A stretch of 64,000 bases of DNA. Origin: Bretschneidera sinensis (Eukaryota; Streptophyta; Magnoliopsida; Brassicales; Akaniaceae). How positions within the stretch are numbered: the stretch's first letter is position 1; each line of letters starts with the position of its first letter. The stretch is taken from positions 142,488,036 to 142,552,035 of the forward strand of contig CM043699.1 in the NCBI GenBank assembly GCA_023935145.1. The letters run 5' to 3'. Shown piece after piece: positions 23,310-33,769 of the stretch. The notes under the pieces were generated by a model, which saw only the letters and a program-made list of their open reading frames with translations, was not told the origin of the DNA and did no database searches. Position numbers and translations under genes: made by a program.

Positions 23310-24829
23310 TCTGCATAATGTTCATGAATTATTAGACACGATGAATTCACATTTTATCTAATCTTAAGTTTGTAATCTGAAGCCAATAATGATGAGAAAC
23401 CCTATAGAAATTTGAAAAATTTTCAATTTAATTGTACGTGCTTATACATAGAAAAAGAAGAGAATTAAAGAATTTTTTTCTACCACTTAATGATTTGTAC
23501 ATGGTTTTGAAGATATAGAATGACGCATAATTCTATGTTTGAAAATTTTAGTCTAAGTGAAAATGAAAAGGTAACATAAAGGAACTTTCAATTTTGCCAT
23601 CATTCTTTGACATTCACACCAACAATCAATTAAAAACTTCAGTTCCACACCCTAGTGTTAAATAGTGATTTTCTAAATATTAAAATGAAAATTTACCTGT
23701 CAATCTCCTACATGTGTTGCTCAGTTATCAATTAAATATCCAAGTGGTACAAAAAAAAGTAGTAAAAATGGGAGTTTCTATAACAAAACTTAAATAAAAA
23801 AGAATGGTGTTACCATAGATCCGATTTCATTTGTAATTACAAGAAAATTGAGTAATAACTTTGATATTTAAATTTTTTTGATACAATTAATATTCAATTT
23901 TTTTATAATTATTAGTGAACTTTTTAGATCCCGTGACAATTCCCATGGAACCGGATCCATGAGATCAGTACTCTAAAAAAAAGCTAAAAAAAAATCATAC
24001 CCACAATAAGAGCATTACTAGAGGAAGCCCATTTTAACCACCATTTTGTACCACCAGACAGTCATTTAGTAACAAGTATAAGAACTTGAATGATAAATTA
24101 TTATCTTAACATTAAGAAATACCGTTCAGAACCCCATAATGATTAGGGTTGAGGTCTTTGATTGGTTATTGGTGTAGGTGTTAAAAAGGATAACAGGATT
24201 AAGGATTCTAATATCTTTGCTGCCATGAAACGTTTAATTGGATCTAATTAAGAGCACGCACACATATATGTTTGTCGTTTTTCTTTTCCCACTTAAGCAA
24301 AATAAAATAAATATGATCTTATATATGTGGAGCAGTAGCAACTGTTTTCACGTTTGTGTATAACCTATAGCAACTAATCAGTTTCTTATTAATCCTGCCA
24401 CTTCATTTTCATTTTATGTTTGGTATGGAGGAAACCGAGTATAAATGAAAAGGTGATGGCCAAATAAAGGAAGGAAAATTTGTGATCCGGTTACCCTGCA
24501 CTGGTTTGACATGTTTCATGATTCGGAAAATGACATTGAATTCTTTGGCAGAAGAAACTTAAATGCTAGACCTGTTTTTTGAAGTGTGAGAGAATTTAAT
24601 ACTAAGCAACTGTCTGGCTTACTTGCCTGCCTGCATTTATTAATTTTACTGTATTGGGTTAGTAACCTCGTCTGCCTCTCAGCTAAAACAGAACAGTGGG
24701 CGCATGGTGCAAAAAATGAAAAGTCAAGCTGCTAAAAGCATGTACTCATGTAAAGAGTACTATAGGCTAAATCAGTCTTCATAGTTGGGCACCTTTAGTC
24801 TTGATTTTAAATTTGGTTAAGTTTTTTAA
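23042..24829. other. Spacer downstream of the CLE gene
   Basis: T-rich 3'-UTR-like sequence follows the stop codon, then AT-rich sequence with a TA microsatellite at 23278-23307. Nothing coding recognised. Confidence 0.5.
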
Positions 24830-25290
24830 AGTTTCAATTTGGTTTAATCAAATTTTCTCGTTATTATCTTTTAGTTCTCTCACTTAAAATAATCACTCAA
24901 CTAAAATCCTTAGTCATTTGAACAAAAAGTAATAGGGATCCTCCAGATTAAAGTTCTCGTGAGAATTATGTGACTAACCCAAAAAATAAACATAGAGAAA
25001 AAAAATATTCTCTATCAAACTTGACACCTTTATTGACAAGTGAGGTTTTCTGTTGATTACATTTAGTTTAATTAAGAGAAATTCTACTACTTTTTGTTCA
25101 AAAGGCTAGGAATTTTAGTCAGATAGCCATCTTAGTGGTATAAACTAATGGAGTTAAGGAGTTAACAAGAAGAATTTAATTAGACCAAATTGAAATTATG
25201 AGTACTTGATAAAATAAGACTCTAAGGATCAATTTGACCAAAAGGCTTCATCAATTTTTTTTGGGACCAATAGTGACTTTTAGCTTGTAT
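24830..25290. mobile_element. Fold-back / MITE-like element with long inverted arms
   Basis: The left part (about 24830-24945, including TTTCAATTTGGT, ACTAAAATCCTTAG, TTTGAACAAAAAGTA) reappears in reverse complement at about 25085-25205 (TACTTTTTGTTCAAA, CTAGGAATTTTAGT, ACCAAATTGAAA). No ORF lies between. Ends and target duplication could not be fixed by eye, so the superfamily is open. Confidence 0.55.
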
Positions 25291-25450
25291 TGTACATCGA
25301 AAGTATCAAATAATTAAGAGTGGCGGCCAATGCAAACGGTAGATATTATCTATAAATGGAAATGCAATTATGGAAAGAAGTCAACGTTTTTTCTATTAAG
25401 TGATGATCGGGTGAAATGAACTCAATTGGTAATTATACATTTTTTTTTTA

Positions 25451-25998
25451 TGTTAGGGAAAATTCTCTTTCCAATGATATTACGACACGTGGTAATTTTC
25501 AAGGAAAAAAAAGTAATTGCATAATCTAAACAGATCAACTAATCAAAACTTCACACTTGGCAATGAGCATTACTGTAATTTTACATCGAGAGACGACATG
25601 ACAATCTTACGTCAATGTTTCAGTACTACTACAACACTCTAATTTATGGATAAGTTGTTATTCAAATCCAACATGTAGATAACTCCAGTCTTATCTTAGA
25701 GGAATATTATTCCTATCACAACACTAAAAGCATTCTCATAATCGAACTCTACTTCGGCACACTATAAAAGGAAGCTCTCACAATCAAAAGGTGCATATAA
25801 TTCATTACTCACAACTCTTGATTTCACATAGCTCTCCTTATTTCTCTAAAAGCCATATACTAACTTAGTCATCAGAGAGTACCCCTGGAGGCACACCCCC
25901 TCCAGTCTTTCGATGACTTTTAGGTTTTCTCCTTGTTTCATGTGTGCAGGTTTCGTTCCCAGACTGTTCTAATTCTTGGCAGATTTTCGGCATCAACA
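25451..25998 (+). repeat. 5' LTR of the gag-only element
   Basis: Begins TGTTAGGGAAAATTC and ends GGCATCAACA. TATA box at about 25763 (ACTATAAAAGGAAGC). Shares the CTTGATTTCACA and GTGTGCAGGTT stretches with the 3' copy. Confidence 0.85.
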
Positions 25999-26049
25999 GA
26001 TTGGCGTCGTCCGTGGAAAACCACACTCTTTAACTTTGTAAGTAAAGGT

Positions 26050-27240
26050 GCAAACAATGCCGCCTAAGAACCCTATCAAGAACGCCACCGGGACCAGTTT
26101 AATCGTCACACGAGTATACACTCGTAGTTAACAATCTGGAAACGACTCCCTATTATATCTGAATATGTTACCTCCAACCAAAATCACAGTGAACCATCTG
26201 ATGGACGAATCAGGATTGACCCAATAGATCCTCCACCGCTTAACCTAGTAGATCCTCTATAGCTCAACCCCATGGACCTTGATGACTAAGAAAACCTAGA
26301 GACGCCTCCTGCACCCAACTCAACTGTACTAGTGACCCAAGAACAGTTCTTGAAACTTCGACAACTTGTTACAAGTTTGGCCATCGGACTTAAGAGGCAA
26401 GCTTGCCCTCCTACATCTCTATCTCATCCTAAGCAAAACCTTCACCAAACAAAGCACTCTGATCCCAATGGATCAACTCATAGTCGCTCTACTACTGGGT
26501 CATCTCCTCATTCCAAGGTAAGGTCCTGAGACTTCTTCACCTCTAGGAACCACACCGACCTAGACAGAAGGCTAAAAGATATGGATAAAAGGATAAGAGA
26601 AGCTTTCAAAGGGAGAAACACCAACATTTTAGATGGACTCAACTCCTAGGATCCACCCTTCACCCATGGGATCCTCGAAATTCCTCTCCCTTGGCATTTT
26701 TGCATGCCAATCATGAGACCTAGGACAGTTCTATAGTTCTCATGGACCATCTTCAGCTTTATAAAACCACTATGATGTTGCACTATCACCCAGATGCCGT
26801 ACTATGTCGGGCCTTTCCTCTGACGCTCGAGAAGGCTGCCAGCACATGGTACTCTCATCTCAAACCAGTAAGAATAGGCTCTTTCAAAGAACTTAATCGT
26901 GCCTTTACCGCACACTATCTCAATAGTAAGGGACCTCGAAAGACTTCAGAAAGCCTTTTCAGTGTCATCCAACGAAAAAGAGAGAAACTTCGGAAGTATA
27001 TCTCAAGGTTCAACACCGTAACATGGAAGATCTCGGATTTGGATCCAACTATCCAAACTCTTTCTTTCAAAAACGAGCTTTGATTAGAGACCTTTAGCTC
27101 CAAACTGACTAGACAACTGACCAAAGAAATGAAAGAAACCTTTGTTAGGGCTGAAGAGTTCATATTAGCTGAGAAAGATCAGACATTTCGAAGAGAAAGA
27201 GAATAAGGAAGAGAAAAAAAAGAAGAAGGAAGGCACTAAG
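26050..27240 (+). pseudogene. Decayed gag (Retrotrans_gag) ORF
   Basis: Pieces in different frames (26332-26529 and 26742-27083) look like a plant gypsy gag. The second piece has the core order of the Retrotrans_gag domain: AFPLTLEKAASTWYSHL, GSFKELNRAFTAHYL, then an RKREKLRKYISRFN segment. Stops and frame changes separate the pieces (for instance a TGA at 27081). A KKKKKEG-like basic tail follows near 27220. No zinc knuckle was seen. Confidence 0.75.
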
Positions 27241-28017
27241 GCAAGTGACCATTCATCGAAAAAACCTCGGTAAGAAGATAATGCTAAGGGATCTAAGCAA
27301 TACGATAGCCATACCCCATTGAATGGGTCCAAGTCTAATACACTGACGAATATTCAAGACCGTGTTGTTCTTCGCTGGCCCCCAAGACTTGTACACCCTA
27401 GAGAGAACAAAGATTAGTCCAGATGGTGTAGGTTCCACAGGGATCATGGGCACGACACCAAGTTCATAAGGATCATGGGCACGACATTGAGTAATGTCGG
27501 GCATTGAAAAACCAGATTGAGTCCCTCATCTGTCGGAGATACCTGAAAGAATTCACCGACCTCCGCAATAGAGACCCCTAGGCAAAGTCTTGAACGCCCT
27601 GCTAGACAGAGTTTCAAGCGGTGGAACTCAAAACGAGACTCTTGAAGTTCGAGACAAAACCCTCAGAGGTATTCAAGCCCTCGAAGAGATCAAAGTCTAA
27701 GAAGAAACTCAAAATAAAGTGGACAAGATGAAATGTGCCACACATCTACAGCAACAGACACTATCAAAACATTTTACTGAGACCTTACCCATAGAGGTCG
27801 AAGATCTACAGTAAGACTATATAGGTTGGTCCAAAGGTAACCTAATTCCTCAGACAAGGAATGCTAATAACATTAAAAAAATTCCGTCAGTAAACATTTT
27901 CCTTTTCTTTTCAAGATCTGTAATTTCAGCTAGTTATCAATAAAGCTGTTATTTTGGAATTCATGTCAAAATTACTTCATCGAGAAATAAGCCCCAAGCC
28001 TCATCCCACTATGGAAT
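27241..28017 (+). other. Interior of the gag-only element, no recognisable coding
   Basis: Moderate-GC sequence between gag and the first tandem array. Only short broken frames; a 25-bp direct repeat around GGATCATGGGCACGACA occurs at about 27437 and 27472. Pol motifs were looked for and not found. Confidence 0.45.
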
Positions 28018-28475
28018 CCTCATCAAAGTTATTCTCCTCGGACCCATCTCTAAGACTCCAAGGAATTCGATCCCAAGCATCCTCCTCGGACCCATTTCTA
28101 AGACTCTGAGGAGTTCGATCCCAACCATCATTCTCGGACACATCTCCACGACTCCGAGGAGTTCGATCCAAGTCATAATCCTCAAATAAATCTCCATAAC
28201 TCCGAGGAGTTTGATCCAAGTCATTCTCCTCGGACCCATCTTCAAGACTCCGAGGAGTTCGATTCCAAGCATCCTCTTCGGACCCATCTCCATGATTTCG
28301 AGGAGTTCGATCCCATGCATCATGCTCGGACATATCTCCACGACTCTGTGGAGTTTAATCCAAGTCATCCTCTTCGGACACATCTCCACAACTCCAAGGA
28401 GTTTGATCCAAGTTATTCTCCTCGGACCCATCTCCAAGTCTCTGAGGAGTTCGATCCTAAGCATCCTCCTCGGAC
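28018..28475. repeat. Tandem array A, 48-bp unit, about 9.5 copies
   Basis: Units start near TCCGAGGAGTTCGATCC and continue through AAGCATCCTCCTCGG and ACCCATCTCCAAGAC. Because 48 is a multiple of 3, all frames stay open and give spurious ORFs of 16-residue repeats on both strands (for example 28009-28521, minus). Confidence 0.9.
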
Positions 28476-28493
28476 CTTTACTCCTTATTGGTT

Positions 28494-28787
28494 CCGAGTC
28501 GCGTGACACCATGTCACACACTTCTGAGCTTTAAGCACACATTGGTGCACACTGTCGAGCCACGCGACACCATATCACACACTTCAGAGTTTCGAGCGCA
28601 CACTATTGAGCCGCATGACGTCATGTTGCACACTTCGTAGTTTTGAGCTCACATTGGTGTACACTATCGAGCCGCACGACACCATGTCGTACACTTCGGA
28701 GCTTTGAGCGCACACTAGTGCACATTGCCGAGCCGTGCGACACCATGTCGCACACTTCAGAGTTTCTAGCGCACACTAACGCATGCC
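28494..28787. repeat. Tandem array B, about 61-bp unit, about 5 copies
   Basis: Units read CGAGCCGCACGACACCATGT, then CGxACACTTCxGAG and GCGCACACTAGTGCACA. One copy has lost about 10 bp. It directly follows array A. Confidence 0.85.
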
Positions 28788-29064
28788 ACCTCTAAGCCTG
28801 AGTATCATTGCGCACGCTGCCTTCGAGTCCTAGCATTAGTGCGCACGCTCTTTTCGATCTTTAGCATCAGTGCCCACACCGCCTCCCAGCCCGAGCTTCA
28901 GTGCGCGTACTGCCTCCGAGCCTGAGCATCAGTGCGCACACCACTTCTGAGCCCGGGCATCAGTGCGCATGCCGCCTTCGAGGCTGAGCATCAGTGCGCA
29001 CACTACCTCCAAGCCCTAGCATTAGTGTGCACACCGCTTCTAAGCCCGAGCCTCAATGCGCACA
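28788..29064. repeat. Tandem array C, about 30-bp unit, first half
   Basis: Roughly nine copies of GAGCCCGAGCATCAGTGCGC followed by ACACCGCCTC, with 1-5 differences each. The array stops at the border of the inserted solo LTR and resumes after it. Confidence 0.85.
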
Positions 29065-31215
29065 TGTAACAACCCATCCTAGGTTGGCCACCCCCGAGAC
29101 GGTGTCATCATATTTTAAAAATCCTAGCACGACACATATATGCAACAATAAAAGTAATAATAACAAAAAATTTTACATCGATCCTCAACCCTTAACAGGG
29201 GAGATACAACATTCTGATCTAAACTTAAATATTTTCAATTAAAATTTTATTTTATTTTCTCATTAGTCTGAGGATGTGGACACGTACGTGGCTTACAGAT
29301 AATGATTTCGTCTGAACCTCAACTCACCAAATTATTTGTCTTACCTACTACCTAAAATCGTTGTACAATGAGGGATGAGCTTCACAAGCTCAATAAATTA
29401 AATTTACATGAAGTATTCAATTTGTATAAATGGTCTTTTAATATTTAATTATTTATATCTCATATAACTTGATAATAGCATTCTACGATCACTACACATA
29501 CCATAAGTCTCATTCTCTATCAATCTATTCTTCTTATTTATTGGTTCACCTTAAGATCATCAATTATCTCATAATTACCTCGTAATGAGGTTCATAGCAT
29601 AAAGTCTACCATTTAGATGGTTCTTATCATATCATACTTCTATGTTTATTTCTCATCATAACTGTCTCTCTATGAGACTCATTCATCTATAAATAAATGT
29701 ACAATAACAAACAACACTTCAACATTTCAATAATGCAATAAATATTTAAAACAGATGCAATGCATGAATTATTATTATGGAACATCTTCCCACATGTCGA
29801 CATGTTTTTATCTTAGATTGGCTCTCTCTCAGTTCTTTTATTTCTAGCATACAGCAGCTGTCACAGTATTTATTTCCGGCATATACTGGCTATCACGGTT
29901 TTCATTTATTTCTTGCATATACCAGCTGTCACAGTTTTTCAATTAGACCGGCCCCCTTCCGGTTCTTTTATTTGATGCATATGCATATGAACATGAACAA
30001 TGATATGAAATATGCATATGAACAATAATATAAAAACAAATATGAATTTAAATATTTAAATTGGTTATTCTGATTATTCTCAAATTATTATTGAAAGAAA
30101 TTCCGCTGAATTCCTTTCCTCATAAATCACATCAAATCATCCATCATAGCTTGTCAAGATCCACTAAATTTTATCTTCTCATAATTCGTATCAAAACATC
30201 AACCATAGCTCATCAAAAATTTCACTTATCGCTTTTATTATTAAATCAACTTATTATTCCAAAAATATTATTTCTAACATAATAATTTTCTACATGTTCA
30301 AAATTCTTATCAATCAATTTTTAATCTACCACCAAAGTATAAGCTAACAATTTATTTTAATATTATCACTAGATATTTTATTTTTATCTAGATTATATAA
30401 AGTAAATCTAGCTCACTACGTAGCACTTAGAGCTACCAGTGGATCACCTCCTTGTCTTTTCCTACTCCTCTCAGAAATTTTCCCCAGTTGTTGATCGTCA
30501 ACACCTGATATAATATTTATATTAAAAATTCTAATTATTTCTTCAATTCTTCATAATTTACACCATTTGAAATTTCCCACTTTGAATTCCAGGAAATTTT
30601 ATGTATGCTAAATTTCAAAAATAAACTTCACGTTATTACCTACTGTTTTTCTTAGCGTTTTCCATGATTCAAAAATAAACCCCTTCAAAATTTTGCTCTT
30701 TCAACTTTTTTTTCGGTCCCCAAGTGTTTAGAGAAATAAATTAATTTGAATTGTAAAAAAGAAGAAACCAAACCGGATTTGGTAAGAAAATAAATAAAAG
30801 AAGCTAAATTGTTTATATAAAAATCAAGCATACACATTTAAGTGAGAAAAACAGAAGATGAGAATTGTTGATGCTTTCATATTTTGGCAACTCAGCAGTC
30901 CTCCCCCAAAATTTTTACAAGCAAGGGCCTTGCTACCTTACATGCAGCAAGGCTTAAACCTCTTGGCAACAAGTGTTGCCACTTGTTACCATTTTTTTTA
31001 ATAAAAAAATCATCTATTTTTTTTCCTTTTCTTTTATACTGTTCAATTTTTTTTTGTTTTCCATTTTCTTTGTAACTACGCCTCAATGCGTTTATTTTTT
31101 TTAAGAATTATTTTATTCAAATAATAATAAACTTTTCACATATATTTTATTTTAATTCCATGTCGTATTTATTAAATTACTTCTTTACCCTTACTTTACG
31201 AATACGGGTATTACA
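29065..31215. mobile_element. Probable solo LTR (2.15 kb) nested in array C
   Basis: The sequence begins TGTAACAACCC and ends GGGTATTACA, inverted-type TG...CA termini common in plant gypsy LTRs. It splits array C: the flank GCACA at 29060-29064 is nearly repeated as ACACA at 31216-31220, and the two half-arrays join smoothly if the insert is removed. It is AT-rich, unlike the array around it, with no protein domain; its frames (29777-30028, 30061-30282, 30884-31075) match nothing. No second copy of its ends lies inside, so a solo LTR left by recombination is the best reading; a non-coding DNA element is possible. Confidence 0.7.
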
Positions 31216-31218
31216 ACA

Positions 31219-31525
31219 CACCTTTTCCGAGCCCAAACTTCAGTGCGCATGCCACCTCTGAGGTCGAGCATCAGTGCGTACGCTCCCTCCGAGCCCTAGC
31301 ATTAGTGTGCACACCACCTCCAAGGCCGAGCATCAATGCGCACGTCGCTTCTGAGCCCAAGTGTCGGTGCACATGCCCTCTTCGAGCCTGGGCACCAGTG
31401 CGCACGTCACCTCAAAGCCTTAGCATCAGTGCGCACGCCGCCTCTAAGGCTGACCATCAGTGCGCACACCACCTCTAAGCACAAGCATCAGTGCGTATAC
31501 ACATTTTCGAGTCCGAGAATTGTGT
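31219..31525. repeat. Tandem array C, second half
   Basis: About ten further copies of the GAGCxxGAGCATCAGTGCGC unit, continuing array C after the nested insert. Confidence 0.85.
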
Positions 31526-31531
31526 ACATGG

Positions 31532-32195
31532 ATTGTCGAGCACAACAAGCCTTGGCTACATCATGCCGAGCATCTGAAACCTTGACTACCACACGCCGAG
31601 CACGACAGACTAAGCCTTGGCCACATCATGCTAAGCATCTCAAGCCTCGGTTACCACATGCTGAGCACAACAGACCAAGCCTTGGCCATATCATGCCAAA
31701 CATCTCAAGCCTCGACTACCACACACTGAGCATGAGAGACCAAGCCTTGGCCACATCATGGCAAGCACCTTAAGCCTCATCTACCACACGCCGGGCATGA
31801 CATCTCAAGCCTTGGTTACCACACGCCGAGCACGATAGACCAAGCCTTGGCCATATCATGCCAAGCATCTCTAGCCTCGACTACCACGCACAGAGCACAA
31901 TAGACCACACCTTGGCCACATCATGCCAAGCATCTCAAGCTTCGGCTACCACATGTCGAGCACGACAGACCAAACCTTGGCCACATCATACAAAACATCT
32001 CAAGCCTTATCTACCATACACCGAGCACGACAGACCAAGCCTTGGCCACATCATGCCAAACATCTCAAGCCTCGGCTACCACACGCCGAGCACGACAGAC
32101 CAAGCTTTGGCCACATCATGCCAAACATCTCAAGCCTCGGTTACCACACGCCAAGCAAGACACACCAAGCCTTGGTCACATCATACTAAGCACGT
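31532..32195. repeat. Tandem array D, 65-bp unit, about 10 copies
   Basis: Unit: GAGCACGACAGACCAAGCCT, TGGCCACATCATGCCAAGCA, TCTCAAGCCTCGGCTACCAC, ACGCC. At 65 bp the frame rotates each copy, which produces three overlapping spurious ORFs (31336-31773, 31858-32253, 31923-32189) with repeating SLGHIMPNISSL words. It ends about 55 bp before the 3' LTR. Confidence 0.9.
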
Positions 32196-32250
32196 ATTTC
32201 ACAAACTACTTTCTCAACTGCATAACTACACTCAAGGAAGTTGGGGCATC

Positions 32251-32795
32251 TGATGTAAAGGAAAATTTCCTCTCTAATGATATTATGACATGTGGCAACT
32301 TTCAAGGGCAAAAAAATAATTACACAATCTAAACAGATCAACCAATCAAATCTACACACTTGGCAAGAGGTATTACGGTAATTTTACACCAAGAGGTGTC
32401 ATGAAAATCTCACGCAAACGTTTCAATACTACTACAATACTCAAATTTATGGATAAACTGTTATTCAAATCCAACATGTGGATAACTCCAGTTTTATCTA
32501 AGAGGAATGTTATCACAACACAAAAATTATTCTCTTAATCGGACTCTGCTTCGACATACTATAAAAAGGAGGCTTTCATAATCAGAAGGTACATACAATT
32601 TATTACTCACAGCTCTTGATTTCACACAACTTTCCTTATTTCTCCAAAAGCTCTATACTAACTTAGACATCCGAGAGTCCTCCGGAGGCATACCTCCTTC
32701 GGTTCTCCGACAACTTTTAAGTTTTCTCCTCGTTTCGTGTGTGCAGGTTCCGCTTCCCGGCTGTTCTGATTCTCAACATATTTTCAACATCATCA
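32251..32795 (+). repeat. 3' LTR of the gag-only element
   Basis: Begins TGATGTAAAGGAAAATTTCC and ends AACATCATCA. Aligns along its length with 25451-25998 with many scattered differences, so the insertion is old. A purine-rich AAGGAAGTTGGGG tract just upstream may be the polypurine tract. Confidence 0.85.
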
Positions 32796-33769
32796 CTTCT
32801 AAAAAAGAAAGAAAAAGTTATCCGATGTCAAGAGAGTTTTCTTAAACCAAGCCAGAGACAAAACAACTTGTCTCAAAATCAATGAAGTAAAATAAAACAT
32901 TAATTATACCATATTACCAATTACAACATAGATGACATAAAAAACTACCATACGGGTGGCAGGCAAGAAGCTCTCCTAAAAAAGAGATCTAACCTTGATT
33001 TCTCCCATTTTTGGATATATATATGATAGTGATGAATGGAATCATGGTCCATCTCAGAATCACCTGAGGAATTTAAGTTTAGCTTGAAGGAGTGTTTGCG
33101 GATTCTTTGTGCTACATTTATTTAGATCTTCTTTGTTGAGCTCTTCAATGGTGAGTATTGTTACAGTATGATTCCTCTTTATTCTTTAGCATTATGATCA
33201 GATGAGTAGTAAAAAAGAACATTGGTTTTGGTGTGCTTATTAAAAACCCATGTGTGCGAAAGAGAGAATTATTTGGTTATGATTGGATTATTATTATTGT
33301 GCTTCTCTAATTTCTTTACGTTTGGATTTGGGTCTAATCACAAATCAATTATCATAGGAGATAAAACACACCAGACCAGCAAGTTTTGAAAATTTGATTT
33401 GACTTCTTTACATTTGGATTTGTGTCTAATCACAAATCAATTATCATCCTCATTTTTATTTGAGCTGTTGGGGAGAGCATTGTATAGGAAATCAATAATA
33501 TCTCCATAGTAGGGCAACTATCAATAACTTTAATGGAAACATCACAAAAATGGAGATTCCAGTTTCTCTTCTTTGTGGCATACAATCACTATGTAATCTC
33601 CCATGTGCAGCTACAAACAATATACCGCGAAACAAAATTTTACCCATTTTTGTATTGCCAAGTAATTAACCAAAACGATCTGAATAAATCTACAGATGTT
33701 ACTATGCACACCATACTATTGGTTTAATTTTCTATCTCCAATAAATAATATAAAATCCGAAAACTACCT
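32796..33769. other. Spacer before the receptor-like kinase
   Basis: No gene seen. The last part is the probable 3' UTR of the minus-strand kinase. It contains a direct repeat of about 43 bp at 33313-33356 and 33404-33447 (TCTTTACxTTTGGATTTGxG, then TCTAATCACAAATCAATTAT). Confidence 0.55.

Larger units (their letters stand above)
25451..32795 (+). mobile_element. Large gag-only LTR retrotransposon (Ty3/gypsy-like), nested
   Basis: Direct repeats of about 547 bp border the unit (25451-25998 and 32251-32795), both TG...CA and both with a TATA box (ACTATAAAA). The 5' LTR is followed by TTGGCGTCGTCCGTGG, a sequence typical just after the LTR of plant gypsy elements. The only protein-like part is a decayed gag at 26050-27240; no protease, RT, RNase H or integrase was seen. 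About 3 kb of the interior is tandem arrays. Another element (29065-31215) sits inside one array. No clear 5-bp target duplication (TTTTA versus CTTCT). It would depend on another element's enzymes. Confidence 0.85.

Noticed and set aside
28001..28534. Frames of 107-170 codons on both strands with 16-residue repeats
   Set aside because: The 48-bp unit keeps all frames open. Both strands are equally open and there is no start context or homology.
31336..32332. Several open frames of 88-145 codons with repeated SLGHIMPNISSL-like words
   Set aside because: They lie in the 65-bp and 30-bp tandem arrays; the frame rotates between copies and no frame is preferred, so they are by-products of the repeats.
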